Shown here: piece after piece, positions 1-8,575 of the stretch
Numbering within the stretch: the stretch's first letter is position 1
Layout: each line of letters begins with the position of its first letter
Source: Pseudoflavonifractor intestinihominis
GTDB lineage: Bacteria > Bacillota > Clostridia > Oscillospirales > Oscillospiraceae
Direction of reading: 5' to 3'
Length of the DNA: 51,276 nt
Assembly: GCF_040096055.1 (NCBI RefSeq)
Contig: NZ_JBBMFK010000029.1
Span: 1 to 51,276, forward strand
The notes under the pieces: model-generated
The model's input: the letters and a program-made list of their open reading frames with translations, nothing else
Told to the model about the DNA's origin: nothing
Database searches by the model: none
Translations under genes and position numbers: made by a program

Positions 1-112
1 CTCCGTTGCCCAATCCTGCCTGACAGATGCCATAATCGTAATTCTTTCAAATCACTTTCTTATGACCACCTGTCCCAACCGGGGGGCTTCTTTGTATGAC
101 TGCGCGCTTACC

Positions 113-2971
113 TCAGGCCGCCGGGATATAGGGCTCCTCCGACGGCGTCTCGCTGGGGCTGGGGCTGGGCGTGGGTGTGGGCGTCACTTCGCCGCCCTCG
201 CCGCCCTCCGGCGGAGTGGTCTCCCCGGGCTCCGTGGGCTCCCAGGGGTCGGTTCCCGGCGGCGTGCCCCCCGGCGTGGGCCAGGTGCTGCTGTCCTCGA
301 TGTCAAAGCCGGGCCACTGCTCCTGGGTGGGCCAGGTCTCAGGGTTGAGGAAGTCAAAGGTCTCAGGGTCGTACGCCTCCGGCTCGGTGTTCTCCACAAA
401 GGGCCAGGTACTCTCGTCCTCCGGGTCGAAGCCGGGCCACTGGGCCTGGGTGGGCCAGGTGGTCTTGTCGTCGATGTTGAAGGTGGCCGGGTCATAGGGC
501 AGCACCTCGTTGTGGACGGTGCAGTAGGCCCCCTGCCCCGCCTGGAGCAGATAGTCCTTGGTGAAGATGTCGTCGGCGATGCTGTAATTGCTGCCCACCC
601 GCTCCCGGACAAAGTCCAGCACCGACACGGTGGACTTGCTGGACTCGGGGCAGTTGTCCCCGGCGATGTGGTACATGCCGGTGGGGTTGCCGTTGCTGTC
701 CAGGAAGGGGTCGTCCAGGCAGATGGTCACCAGACCGCCCTCGGGGAAGGGGGTAGTGTTGTGGACGGTGCAGTACTCCGTGGGCGCGTCGCCCGCAAAG
801 TAATACTCCTTTACGGTCTGGAGGCCACGGGGGTCCATGGCGCAGGCGTCGGTGGCGATCATGCCGCTCTCGGTGCAGATGGTCACCTCGGTCAGGCCGT
901 CGGGCTGGGGGAAGTCCTTGTTCTCCAGGCCGGCGTGGATCTGGCTCATGACCTTGGTCCACATCTGGGCGGAGGGGTTGCCGTTGGAGGTGATGCGCTC
1001 CTGCTGGTCGTAGCCGCACCAGACCGCGGCGGTGTAGTAGGGCGTGTAGCCCACGAACCAGCGGTCCCGGTTGGAGTTGGTGGAACCGGTCTTGCCGGCC
1101 ACGGTCATGTTCTCCAGAACGGCCTCGTAGCCGGTGGCGATGTTGCCGCTCACCCGGTCGTAGCTCACCACGTCCTTGAGCATGGAGTTGATATACCAGG
1201 CGGTGGTGTCCTTCACAGCGGTGACGGGCACCCGGTCCTCATTGGTATCCAGCAGCACGTTGCCCTTGGAGTCCAGCACCCGGTAGTAGGTGCGGCTCTC
1301 CAGGTAGGTGCCGCCCCGGGGGAACACGGAGTAGGCGGTGGCCATCTCCCGGACCGACACGCCGTTGGTCAGGCCGCCCATGGACAGGGGCGCCAGGGCC
1401 ACGTCTGTCTTGACCTGGCCGCCCACCTCCTTCTGGTACACCAGGCCGGAGTCGCTGTTGGTGAAGCCCAGCTTGGTGGTCAGGAAGTCAAAGGACGCCT
1501 GGGGGGTCAGCAGAGCCAGGGTCTTGATGGCCACGGTGTTGGAGGAGATCTTGATGGCGTCCCGGACCGTCATGCGGCCCAGGTATCTGCCATAGGAGTT
1601 GCTGGGGTAGGGGCTGCCGTTCTCCAGCTGGTAGGGGCTGTCGTCAAAGACCGTGCCCGGCGTGATGAGGCCCATGTCGATGGCGGGGGCGTACACCGAC
1701 AGAGGCTTGAAGGAGGAACCGGGGGCCCGCTTGCTGTCGGTAGCCCGGCTCCAGATACGGCTGCCCTCCTTCTCTCCCATGCCGCCGGACAGGGCCACGA
1801 TGTTGCCGTCCGGGTCCACGATGACGATGGCGGACTGGAGCTGCTGGCCGGAGGAGGAGATGTAGGGCAGGTTGTCCATGTTCTCATACACCGAGTCCAC
1901 AATGTTCTGGATGTCCATGTCCAGGCAGGTCTCGATGGTCAGGCCGCCGTAGTAGATCATGTTCAGCGCGGTGGTCTCGGAGTAGTCGTACTTCTCCATC
2001 AGGTCGGCCACCACGTCCGCGATCACCTGGTCCTCATACCAGGTATAGGCGGTCTCGTCCCGCTCCTCGTCCTCGCCCCGGACAAAGTTCAGTCCCGCGT
2101 CCAGCTCGGCCTTGGCCTGGTCGTACTCGGCCTGGGAGATCATCTCCAGCTCCAGCATCCGGCTGATGACCAGATTGGCACGCTTGGTGTTGTTCTCCTT
2201 GTTGAGGTAGGGGTTGTACATGGAGGGGTTGTTGGTGATGCTGATGAGGCTGGCGCACTCGGCCAGGGACAGCTGGGACACGTCCTTGCCGAAGTAGGTG
2301 TAGGCCGCGGTGTACACGCCGTTGCAGCGCTCGCCCAGGTAGATATAGTTGAGGTAGGCCTCCAGGATCTGGTCTTTGGAGTACTTCTTCTCAAACTCCA
2401 GAGCGCGGAAAATCTCCAAAATCTTCCGCTGCACCGTGACCTCCTTATCGGTGGTCAGGTTCTTGATGAGCTGCTGGGTGATGGTGGAGCCGCCCTGGAC
2501 GTCCCCGCCGGTGAACATGGTCAGCACGCCCTTGGCCGTGCGGATCCAGTCCACGCCGTGGTGCTCACGGAAGCGGTGGTCCTCGATGGCGATGGTGGCG
2601 TTGATCAGGTTCTGGGGGATGTCCTCATACTCCACCCAGACCCGGTTGCCGTCCGAGCCGTAGATGGTGCGCAGCTCCTGAAGGGTTCCGCTGCTGTCGT
2701 TGTAATACATGGTGCTGGAGAGAGACATGTCTACAATGAAGTCGCCCAGATTCAGGTCTGTCTGGGGTATGATCACCTGCTGGATATAGATCGCCGCAAA
2801 GCAGGCCAGGAAGGCACAGGTGGTGATACCGACCAGTACAAGCGTGCCCAGAACCTTGCCGATGGTGGCAAAGACATGGCCCACCGTACTGCCCTTTCTT
2901 CTGCGTTTTCTGCGCCGGGGCGCCGGGGTCTGACCCGGACTGCCGCTCCGGGTCTCGTTGGTATTGGCCAA
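113..2971 (-). CDS. Class A penicillin-binding protein (PBP1A type)
   Basis: Bifunctional peptidoglycan synthase: glycan-chain polymerisation plus peptide cross-linking at the outer face of the membrane. The 952-residue product has a basic cytoplasmic N-terminus, one membrane anchor (about 35-62), a GT51 glycosyltransferase domain with catalytic Glu130 in EDHRF and the GGSTITQQL motif near 160, then a transpeptidase domain with SxxK (Ser419/Lys422 in GSSFK) and KTG at Lys627. The start is TTG, fixed by a GGAGGTG Shine-Dalgarno five bases upstream; no better ATG is in frame. After the transpeptidase come two copies of a CTVHN-containing segment, then two Trp/Pro repeats (WPTQxQWPGFD...STWP) and a Thr/Pro/Ser/Glu-rich tail, which is unusual for the family. 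A consensus promoter lies 190 bp upstream. No clear terminator is visible in bases 1-112. Confidence 0.95.
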   Translation of the reverse strand: MANTNETRSGSPGQTPAPRRRKRRRKGSTVGHVFATIGKVLGTLVLVGITTCAFLACFAAIYIQQVIIPQTDLNLGDFIVDMSLSSTMYYNDSSGTLQELRTIYGSDGNRVWVEYEDIPQNLINATIAIEDHRFREHHGVDWIRTAKGVLTMFTGGDVQGGSTITQQLIKNLTTDKEVTVQRKILEIFRALEFEKKYSKDQILEAYLNYIYLGERCNGVYTAAYTYFGKDVSQLSLAECASLISITNNPSMYNPYLNKENNTKRANLVISRMLELEMISQAEYDQAKAELDAGLNFVRGEDEERDETAYTWYEDQVIADVVADLMEKYDYSETTALNMIYYGGLTIETCLDMDIQNIVDSVYENMDNLPYISSSGQQLQSAIVIVDPDGNIVALSGGMGEKEGSRIWSRATDSKRAPGSSFKPLSVYAPAIDMGLITPGTVFDDSPYQLENGSPYPSNSYGRYLGRMTVRDAIKISSNTVAIKTLALLTPQASFDFLTTKLGFTNSDSGLVYQKEVGGQVKTDVALAPLSMGGLTNGVSVREMATAYSVFPRGGTYLESRTYYRVLDSKGNVLLDTNEDRVPVTAVKDTTAWYINSMLKDVVSYDRVSGNIATGYEAVLENMTVAGKTGSTNSNRDRWFVGYTPYYTAAVWCGYDQQERITSNGNPSAQMWTKVMSQIHAGLENKDFPQPDGLTEVTICTESGMIATDACAMDPRGLQTVKEYYFAGDAPTEYCTVHNTTPFPEGGLVTICLDDPFLDSNGNPTGMYHIAGDNCPESSKSTVSVLDFVRERVGSNYSIADDIFTKDYLLQAGQGAYCTVHNEVLPYDPATFNIDDKTTWPTQAQWPGFDPEDESTWPFVENTEPEAYDPETFDFLNPETWPTQEQWPGFDIEDSSTWPTPGGTPPGTDPWEPTEPGETTPPEGGEGGEVTPTPTPSPSPSETPSEEPYIPAA

Positions 2972-3157
2972 AATAACACCTCCGTAAGCTATGGTGCTCT
3001 ATCAATCGGTCCTCTGTTCTCTGTCTCCACGCGCCGATGGCTGCACCCGCCAGCCCGCGCTGAATCCCCCAAAAGCGGCTTATTTTATCCGTTTTCGAAG
3101 GATTACGCGGCATCTGCCGCACAAATAAACCGCAAAACGGTTTATTCAACAGCCCTT

Positions 3158-3186
3158 ATTATAAACACAAATGCCCCTCTTGTCCA
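3158..3186 (-). promoter_or_regulatory. Sigma-A promoter for the PBP gene
   Basis: On the minus strand, -35 TGGACA (3181-3186) and -10 TATAAT (3158-3163) are separated by 17 bp. This leaves a leader of about 180 bases before the TTG start at 2971. I see no gene and no recognisable riboswitch in the 332-bp stretch 2972-3303 besides this promoter and the divergent one. Confidence 0.7.
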
Positions 3187-3248
3187 CCCTAATGATTTAC
3201 ATTTCGCCTCCGGTGTAAACAGAGGATAAAATTTGGCTCGTCCCTCTC

Positions 3249-3277
3249 TTGCTTTTTTTCTGCATTCAGGTTACAAT
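3249..3277 (+). promoter_or_regulatory. Sigma-A promoter for the DUF1292 gene
   Basis: -35 TTGCTT (3249-3254), 17-bp spacer, -10 TACAAT (3272-3277). It lies 36 bp upstream of the DUF1292 start and may also transcribe the 6S-like RNA downstream. Confidence 0.65.
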
Positions 3278-3312
3278 ACCAGTGTAACATCGGAAAGGAA
3301 ACGGTGCACACT

Positions 3313-3618
3313 ATGAGCGAAGAGTACGGCCCGGATTTTATCACCGTCACGGATGAGGACGGCAACGAGTTTGAGCTGGAGCATCTGGACACCCTGGAGT
3401 ACAACGGCCAGACCTACATGGCCTTCTTCCCCGCCGTCGAGGACGGCAAGGACGTGGAAGAGGTGGACCTGGACGAGGAGTACGGCCTCATCATCATGAA
3501 GGTGGTGGAGGTGGACGGCGAGGAGCAGCTCTCCACCCTGGACAGCGATGAGGAGCTGGAGATGGTCTACCAGCAGTTTATGGAGCAGCTGTTTGCGGAC
3601 GAGGAGGAGGACCAGTAA
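3313..3618 (+). CDS. DUF1292 family acidic protein
   Basis: Small, very acidic protein of 101 residues (yrzB-like in Bacillus). It has the DUF1292 pattern: a DEDGNEFELEHLD segment, a Tyr/Phe strand (YMAFFPA) and a second acidic strand ending in Glu/Asp-rich residues. The molecular function is not known; in many Firmicutes it sits near ruvX and alaS. ATG 3313 is chosen because homologues start MSEE; a GTG at 3304 is also in frame, and the AAAGGA motif at 3294-3299 lies 4 bases from the GTG and 13 from the ATG. The gene has its own promoter and is followed by a structured RNA and a strong terminator. Confidence 0.85.
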   Translation: MSEEYGPDFITVTDEDGNEFELEHLDTLEYNGQTYMAFFPAVEDGKDVEEVDLDEEYGLIIMKVVEVDGEEQLSTLDSDEELEMVYQQFMEQLFADEEEDQ

Positions 3619-3625
3619 GGTCTTC

Positions 3626-3830
3626 CTTTTCCCTCCCTGCTCGGTGCGTGATGGGCTTTATTTAAACCCACATTTCTAAAACGGGATGCCCCACTCATGG
3701 TGCGGATCGCAGGCCTCCCGACTCCCGAGGTCGGAAGTTGGAAGCGGAGAAACATCATGGAGGCAACCCACCTGCCATTTCGTGCAGGTTTTAAATGGGT
3801 CCACACGGCCAGAGCGGGGAGCTATAAGAT
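3626..3830 (+). ncRNA. ssrS: Probable 6S RNA (ssrS)
   Basis: Not protein coding. A closing stem pairs 3633-3642 (CTCCCTGCTC) with 3812-3821 (GAGCGGGGAG), all ten positions paired with one G-U. Inside are a long poorly paired 5' arm, a small hairpin at the CCGAC...GTCGG pair (about 3718-3734), and an ACCCACCTGC...GCAGG...TGGGT stem (about 3767-3801). This architecture of closing stem, large central bubble and GGAGG-ACCCACCT segment matches Firmicutes 6S RNA as I remember it; 6S RNA binds sigma-A RNA polymerase as an open-promoter mimic. Ends are approximate. A covariance-model search (Rfam 6S) would settle it. Confidence 0.65.
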
Positions 3831-3837
3831 GTCAAAA

Positions 3838-3869
3838 CGCCTGCCGGCACAATGCCGGCAGGCGTTTTT
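3838..3869 (+). terminator. Bidirectional intrinsic terminator
   Basis: A 12-bp perfect stem (3838-3849 with 3853-3864), 3-base loop and T5 tail. It ends the 6S-like RNA on the plus strand. With the AAAA on its left flank it can also end the DUF6320 gene, whose stop is only a few bases away. Confidence 0.85.
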
Positions 3870-3872
3870 GCT

Positions 3873-4577
3873 TTACATATGGAACCGGCGCCGGACCTCC
3901 TCCCGCAGGGAGGGCACACGCCGGACGATCACCAGGGGGATCACCAGGGCCACGCACACCGTCACCACGATCAGCGACCAGCCCGGCTGCCAGGCGCCGG
4001 TGAGGAATCGGTCCACAAACAGCTCCACCCCCAGCAGGAACAGCCCGATGGCCCCGATGATCAGGGTGGTGGTGGTGAGGATGGACCGCTTGCCGCCCCG
4101 GAAGATCAGCCCCAGGCACAGCACGATGGCGCCCCCCAGCAGAATGATGGGCAGCGCCAGGTGCCAGTACCAGTTCCCGCCCCCCAGGTCCAGGGAGATG
4201 AGGAACACGTACAGGGCCACGGCCAGGACGTCAAACACCAGCCGCACACACACCGGCATCCGCCGCAGCAGCAGCGGCGGCACGAACCACAGCCACAGCA
4301 TCACCGCCGCGCCGATGACGTACAGCGACCAGGCCCGCTCCGCCCGCAAAAACAGGTTCAGCACGCCGCAGCACACCGCCACCGACAGCAGCATGGCGCT
4401 GATGAGCAGGGCCAGCTCCCCTCGGGCCACCGGCGGCACCTCCCCCTTCTCCGTGGGAAAGGGCTTGGGGCCCCACATGTCCACCGGCTGGTTGGGGTTG
4501 AGCACCGGCGTGTGGCACAGCGGACAGGACTGGGCCGTGTCGTCCAGCTCCACGCCGCAGTTGACGCAGTATGACAT
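3873..4577 (-). CDS. DUF6320 zinc-ribbon membrane protein
   Basis: A 234-residue protein that begins with a zinc ribbon (CVNCGVELDD...CPLC, two CxxC pairs in the first 22 residues). Six or so hydrophobic segments follow from about residue 50 to 225, ending in a basic tail. This is the DUF6320 layout; no biochemical role is known. It lies 32 bp downstream of the condensation-like acyltransferase gene on the same strand, an arrangement I have seen repeated with an alpha/beta hydrolase nearby, as here. That context suggests a role with the acyltransferase in the membrane, perhaps in lipid or ester metabolism, but this is inference. Confidence 0.85.
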   Translation of the reverse strand: MSYCVNCGVELDDTAQSCPLCHTPVLNPNQPVDMWGPKPFPTEKGEVPPVARGELALLISAMLLSVAVCCGVLNLFLRAERAWSLYVIGAAVMLWLWFVPPLLLRRMPVCVRLVFDVLAVALYVFLISLDLGGGNWYWHLALPIILLGGAIVLCLGLIFRGGKRSILTTTTLIIGAIGLFLLGVELFVDRFLTGAWQPGWSLIVVTVCVALVIPLVIVRRVPSLREEVRRRFHM

Positions 4578-4609
4578 ATCCTTTCACCTCTGAGGCGGCC
4601 CTCCGGCCG

Positions 4610-5899
4610 TCAGTTTGTTCGGTTGCTCTCCACCCGCACGGGAATCCCTTCCTTCACCAGGTGGGTGAAAAACCGCCGCTCCGTCTCGCTGGACACCCCC
4701 GTGCCCGCAAAGGTCACCTCCATCACGTTGCCGTAGCTGATGGACGCGCAGTGGGGCGACGGCCGGGTGGCCTGGCCCAGGATGACCTCCATCCGCTGGA
4801 TGTGGGGCGCCATCTCGGGGGGCACCTTGAACTGGCCCGGGTTGGTGTAGGTGGCCGAGTAGGGCCGGGCCGCCACCAGACGGTAGGACAGGGACATGAC
4901 CGGGTTCTTCAGCACCACGGGGATCAGCTGGAGAAACCGGTTGGTGGTGAAGCGCACATTGCCGGTGAACACCGCCCGCATCTCCTGCCGGTTGATGTTC
5001 AGGCGCATGAAGTGGTGCACCCGGTCCACGATCTCCTGAAAGGTGTACTCCCCCAGGGAGGGGTCGATGCAGGGCCGCACCGTGAGGATGAAATTCCGCA
5101 GGGTCTTGGACGGAAACCAGCCCCGCAGGTTGATGGGGATGGCCAGGGACACCGGCCGGGGCCGGTGGGGCTTCTCCGCCGCCTGGTTCTCCATGATGGC
5201 CTCCATCAGCACCGCCGCCAGATACTCCGTGATGGACGCGTTGTGGCTCTTGGCCACCGCCTTGAGCCTGTCCACCGGCATGAAGCCCATGGTCACGTTC
5301 AGGGTGTAAAAGGGTTCCGCTTCACTGGTGTTGGGGTAGGCCGTCTTCTGCCAGCCGCCCCGGAGCACCCTGTTCCCCGCGTAGCGGGAATAGGCGTCCT
5401 CCATCTCCTCTCTGGCCGGGGGCTCATGGATGTCCAGAACCCCGCCGCCCTCGGGGATATCCACCCCCGTCTCCCGCAGGTACACCGCCAGCAGCGTGCG
5501 GAAAAAGGTCAGCGCGCCGCTGCCGTCCGACAGGGCGTGGAACACCTCCAGAGAGATGCGCCGCCGGTAGTAGTAGAACCGCACCAGCCAGCCGTTGTCC
5601 TCCTTGAACCGCACCGGCTGGCAGGGGTTGGCGATGTCCGGCCGGACAAAGGGCCCCGGGGCGTCGTTGGGCTCCAGGTAGTACCAGAACAGCCCCTGCT
5701 TAATCCGCACCCGGAAGCCGGGAAAACGGGGCATCACCTGGTCCACCGCCCGCTGGAGGGCGGCCGGGTCCACTTCCTCCGTCATCACCGCCGAGAACCG
5801 GTAGATGGCCGAGTACTTCTCCTTCTGGATGGAGGCATAGAGCACGCCCGCGTTGTCCAGCGGATACCAGTCCGGCTTTTCCTTCTTGTGTCTGGCCAT
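4610..5899 (-). CDS. Condensation-domain-like / alcohol acetyltransferase family protein
   Basis: 429 residues with the chloramphenicol acetyltransferase/condensation fold. The N-terminal half carries HALSDG (an HxxxDG motif in EVFHALSDGSG), the general-base histidine motif of this superfamily. The C-terminal half has NLRGWFPSKTLRNF, comparable to the DFGWG-side lobe, although a clear DFGWG is not seen. Family members move acyl groups from CoA or a carrier to an alcohol or amine; the substrate is unknown. No signal peptide. It is first in a two-gene operon with the DUF6320 protein and has its own promoter, divergent from an esterase gene. Confidence 0.8.
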   Translation of the reverse strand: MARHKKEKPDWYPLDNAGVLYASIQKEKYSAIYRFSAVMTEEVDPAALQRAVDQVMPRFPGFRVRIKQGLFWYYLEPNDAPGPFVRPDIANPCQPVRFKEDNGWLVRFYYYRRRISLEVFHALSDGSGALTFFRTLLAVYLRETGVDIPEGGGVLDIHEPPAREEMEDAYSRYAGNRVLRGGWQKTAYPNTSEAEPFYTLNVTMGFMPVDRLKAVAKSHNASITEYLAAVLMEAIMENQAAEKPHRPRPVSLAIPINLRGWFPSKTLRNFILTVRPCIDPSLGEYTFQEIVDRVHHFMRLNINRQEMRAVFTGNVRFTTNRFLQLIPVVLKNPVMSLSYRLVAARPYSATYTNPGQFKVPPEMAPHIQRMEVILGQATRPSPHCASISYGNVMEVTFAGTGVSSETERRFFTHLVKEGIPVRVESNRTN

Positions 5900-5945
5900 C
5901 TTCTCTCCCTCTTCTCCCGGTCCCCAGGACCGTTTCGGCGTCCAT

Positions 5946-5974
5946 ATTGTAGCATGGACGGAGCAAAACTACAA
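5946..5974 (-). promoter_or_regulatory. Promoter of the acyltransferase-DUF6320 operon
   Basis: Minus-strand -35 TTGTAG (5969-5974), 17-bp spacer, -10 TACAAT (5946-5951). It lies about 50 bp upstream of the start at 5899. Confidence 0.65.
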
Positions 5975-6027
5975 CCCGCCCGCCGGCCGCAAATTCTGCC
6001 TCTTTTCTTTTCCCGTCCGGCATAGTA

Positions 6028-6036
6028 TGATATAAT
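6028..6036 (+). promoter_or_regulatory. Extended -10 promoter of the esterase gene
   Basis: TGA-TATAAT: an extended -10 (TG at 6028-6029, TATAAT 6031-6036) without a good -35. It is divergent from the promoter at 5946-5974, so the two transcription units share a control region. Confidence 0.55.
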
Positions 6037-6114
6037 CTATGTTTAATGTTACCCCATCCTGTATTTCCGGGCATTTCTCCCCGTTTCATTGCCCATTTTC
6101 CCAAGGAGGTCCCC

Positions 6115-7080
6115 ATGGAACACACACCTGAAAAACGCCGGATGAAGCTCATCTGCCCCCTGGACCGCAGGGACACCCCCCAGGACCGGCGGCTGGCCCC
6201 CATGATGCGGGCCCTCAAGGCCATCCACTCCGCCACCTCCCCCGAGTCCATGGCCCCGGAGGACCTGGAGCGGCAGCGGGCCGCCCAGGAGCTGCTGGGC
6301 CGCCTGGCCGCCCCTATGCTGGGCATGAAGTGGGAGTCCTTCACCCTGGAGGGCATGAACGCCGCCTGGGTCCGGCCCGAACGGGGCCACGACCGGCGGC
6401 GGGCCGTGCTCTACTGCCACGGCGGCGGCTACACCAGCGGCAATCTGGGCTACTCCCGCCCCCTGGCCGCCAAGCTGGCCACCGTCACCGGCTGGGAGGT
6501 GCTGGCCTTTGAGTACCGCCTGGCCCCCGAGCACCCCTTCCCCGCCGCCGCCGACGACGCCATGAAGGCCTGGGACTACCTGATGTACCAGGGCTACGGC
6601 GCCCGGGACATCGTGGTGGCCGGCGACTCCGCCGGGGGCAACATGGCCCTGGTGCTCTGCCACCGGCTCAAAGCCATGGGCCGCAGGCTGCCCGCCCGCC
6701 TCATCCTCATGTCCCCCTGGACCGACATGACTGCCAGCGGCCGGTCCTACACCGAGCGGGCCGCCCTGGACCCCACCATCAGCCTGGCCTACATCAAGGC
6801 CGTCCGCACCGCCTACGCCCGGGGCCACGACCTGGCCGACCCCCTCCTCTCCCCCCTGTTCGGGGACTTCTCCGGCTTCCCCCCCACCCTGATCCAGGCG
6901 GGCAGCAACGAGCTGCTCCTCTCCGACTCCATCCGCCTCCGGGACCGGATGACCGCCGCCCAGGTGCCCTGCCGCCTGGAGGTGTGGAACGAGATGTGGC
7001 ACGTGTTCCAGATGTTCCCCACCCGCAAGGCCAATCTGGCCATGGAGAGCATCGGCCGGTTCCTGCTGGAACAGTTTTAA
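6115..7080 (+). CDS. Alpha/beta hydrolase, HSL/GDXG esterase family
   Basis: A 321-residue cytoplasmic carboxylesterase of the hormone-sensitive-lipase group. The oxyanion-hole motif HGGG starts at His102, the nucleophile elbow is GDSAGG with Ser172, and the catalytic histidine is probably His296 in EMWHVF. The acid is expected in the AGSNELLLSDS segment; the residue usually Asp may be Glu here. The start at 6115 is set by AAGGAGGT (6103-6110) with a four-base gap; an in-frame ATG at 6046 has no ribosome site. It is divergent from the acyltransferase gene, so the two may make and break the same ester, which is inference. A strong terminator follows. Confidence 0.9.
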   Translation: MEHTPEKRRMKLICPLDRRDTPQDRRLAPMMRALKAIHSATSPESMAPEDLERQRAAQELLGRLAAPMLGMKWESFTLEGMNAAWVRPERGHDRRRAVLYCHGGGYTSGNLGYSRPLAAKLATVTGWEVLAFEYRLAPEHPFPAAADDAMKAWDYLMYQGYGARDIVVAGDSAGGNMALVLCHRLKAMGRRLPARLILMSPWTDMTASGRSYTERAALDPTISLAYIKAVRTAYARGHDLADPLLSPLFGDFSGFPPTLIQAGSNELLLSDSIRLRDRMTAAQVPCRLEVWNEMWHVFQMFPTRKANLAMESIGRFLLEQF

Positions 7081-7091
7081 GTCTCAACAGC

Positions 7092-7134
7092 AAAACGCCG
7101 CCCTCCGCATTGAATACGGAGGGCGGCGTTTTCT
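7092..7134. terminator. Bidirectional terminator between esterase and brnQ
   Basis: A 16-bp stem (7092-7107 with 7117-7132) including A4/T4 at its ends serves both convergent genes. Confidence 0.85.
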
Positions 7135-7139
7135 TTTGT

Positions 7140-8465
7140 TTATTCAAGCCGGGTCCGGCGTCCGCCCGTCGCCAGGGACAGGAGAATACCGACGGCGGCG
7201 CCCACCACCGCGGGCACCACCCAGCCCAGCCCCATGGACGCCAGAGGCGCTTTGGCCAGCAGTCCGGCCACCCCAGCGGGCAGCAGGGCCGCCCCCCGCA
7301 GAGCGGAGAGCACGCTGGCCACGCCGGTAAAGAGGATAGCCGCGGGGTACACGTACCGCAGGCCCTCCAGCCACCGCTGGCAGAAGGACAGGAGGATGAG
7401 CACAATGGCCACCGGGTAGATGGCGTTGAGCACCGGCACCGACACCTTGAGGATCATGTTCAGCCCCGCGTTGGACACCGCCATGCTCACCACGGCGAAA
7501 AACACCGCCCACCACCGGTAGGAGATCTTGGGAAACAGCCCGCAGAAGTACTCGCTGCAGCAGCTGATGAGGCCCACGCAGGTGTTGAAGCAGGCGATGA
7601 CAAACACCGCCGCCAGAATGGCGCTGCCCCAGGGGCCGAACACGGCGGGCACCATCTTGGTGAGAATCTCCGCACCGTTGGCCGCGCCCGGGAAGACGCC
7701 GCCCGCCATGGCCCCGATGTGGGCCAGCATGGCGTAAATCGCCAGCAGCATGGCCCCGGCGATCCACCCCGCCCGGATGGTGGTGCGCACCACGCTCTTC
7801 TCGCGCTCCACACCCCGGGCCCTGATGTTCAGGGCGATGATGATGCCGAAGTTGAGGGCGGCGATGGTGTCCATGGTCTGGTAGCCGTCCACAAAGCCCT
7901 GAATGGCCGCGTTGCCGGTATAGCTGCCGCTGGGGGCGGCGTAGCCCCCCACCGGCTTGACCAGGCACCCCACAAAGAGCACCACGATCAGGGCGATGAG
8001 GATGGGACAGAGAATCTTGCCCAGCCGGTCGGTGAGCCGCTCGGGCTGTAAGGCCAGGGCCAGGGCCGCGGCAAAGAACAGCACCGAGTAGATCAGCTGC
8101 AGCAGCCCGGCAGGCGCGCTCTCCCCCAGGAAGGGGGTGACCGCCATCTCAAAGGAGGTGCTGGCCGTCCTGGGGATGGCCAGGCAGGGGCCGATGGACA
8201 GGTAGATCAGAAAGGTGAACACCGCCGCGAACCAGGGGCTCACCCGGCCCGCCAGCTTGTCCAGCCCCCCGGAGCGGGCCACCGCCACCACGCCCAGAAT
8301 GGGAAAGCCCACCGCCGACACCGCCAGCCCCACAAAGGCGATCCAGGTGCTGGTCCCGGCCTGCGCGCCGGTAAAGGGGGGAAAAATCAGGTTCCCCGCC
8401 CCAAAAAACATGGAAAACAGGGTGAACCCCACCAGCAGCAGTTCTCTCCCCTTCAGTTCCTTCAT
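7140..8465 (-). CDS. brnQ: Branched-chain amino acid transport system II carrier protein
   Basis: 441-residue Na+- or H+-coupled symporter for leucine, isoleucine and valine in the cytoplasmic membrane (LIVCS family). The N-terminus is highly typical: GFTLFSMFFGAGNLIFPP, followed by about twelve hydrophobic segments. The length matches the family. The start ATG 8465 has AGGAGG five bases upstream. It is a single gene: the ferredoxin gene upstream ends in its own terminator at 8531-8563. No clear regulator binding site or T-box is visible in the short upstream region. Confidence 0.95.
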   Translation of the reverse strand: MKELKGRELLLVGFTLFSMFFGAGNLIFPPFTGAQAGTSTWIAFVGLAVSAVGFPILGVVAVARSGGLDKLAGRVSPWFAAVFTFLIYLSIGPCLAIPRTASTSFEMAVTPFLGESAPAGLLQLIYSVLFFAAALALALQPERLTDRLGKILCPILIALIVVLFVGCLVKPVGGYAAPSGSYTGNAAIQGFVDGYQTMDTIAALNFGIIIALNIRARGVEREKSVVRTTIRAGWIAGAMLLAIYAMLAHIGAMAGGVFPGAANGAEILTKMVPAVFGPWGSAILAAVFVIACFNTCVGLISCCSEYFCGLFPKISYRWWAVFFAVVSMAVSNAGLNMILKVSVPVLNAIYPVAIVLILLSFCQRWLEGLRYVYPAAILFTGVASVLSALRGAALLPAGVAGLLAKAPLASMGLGWVVPAVVGAAVGILLSLATGGRRTRLE

Positions 8466-8530
8466 ACATACCTCCTGTTTTCTGCCGGTATTCCCTGTTC
8501 CGGCTTCCTATTCCTGGTTGAGAGAAAAAA

Positions 8531-8563
8531 ACAGCGGCGCCGTTGTCCGGCGCCGCTGTTTTT
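8531..8563 (-). terminator. Terminator of the ferredoxin gene
   Basis: A 12-bp stem (8531-8542 with 8548-8559), five-base loop and A/T-tracts on both sides. It insulates brnQ from the ferredoxin transcript. Confidence 0.8.
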
Positions 8564-8575
8564 CATCAGAGTACA

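Noticed and set aside
62..3229. A 1055-codon open frame on the plus strand opposite the PBP gene
   Set aside because: It is antisense to a certain gene, has composition of Gly/Val/Leu/His/Gln repeats typical of shadow frames in GC-rich DNA, and no ribosome site.
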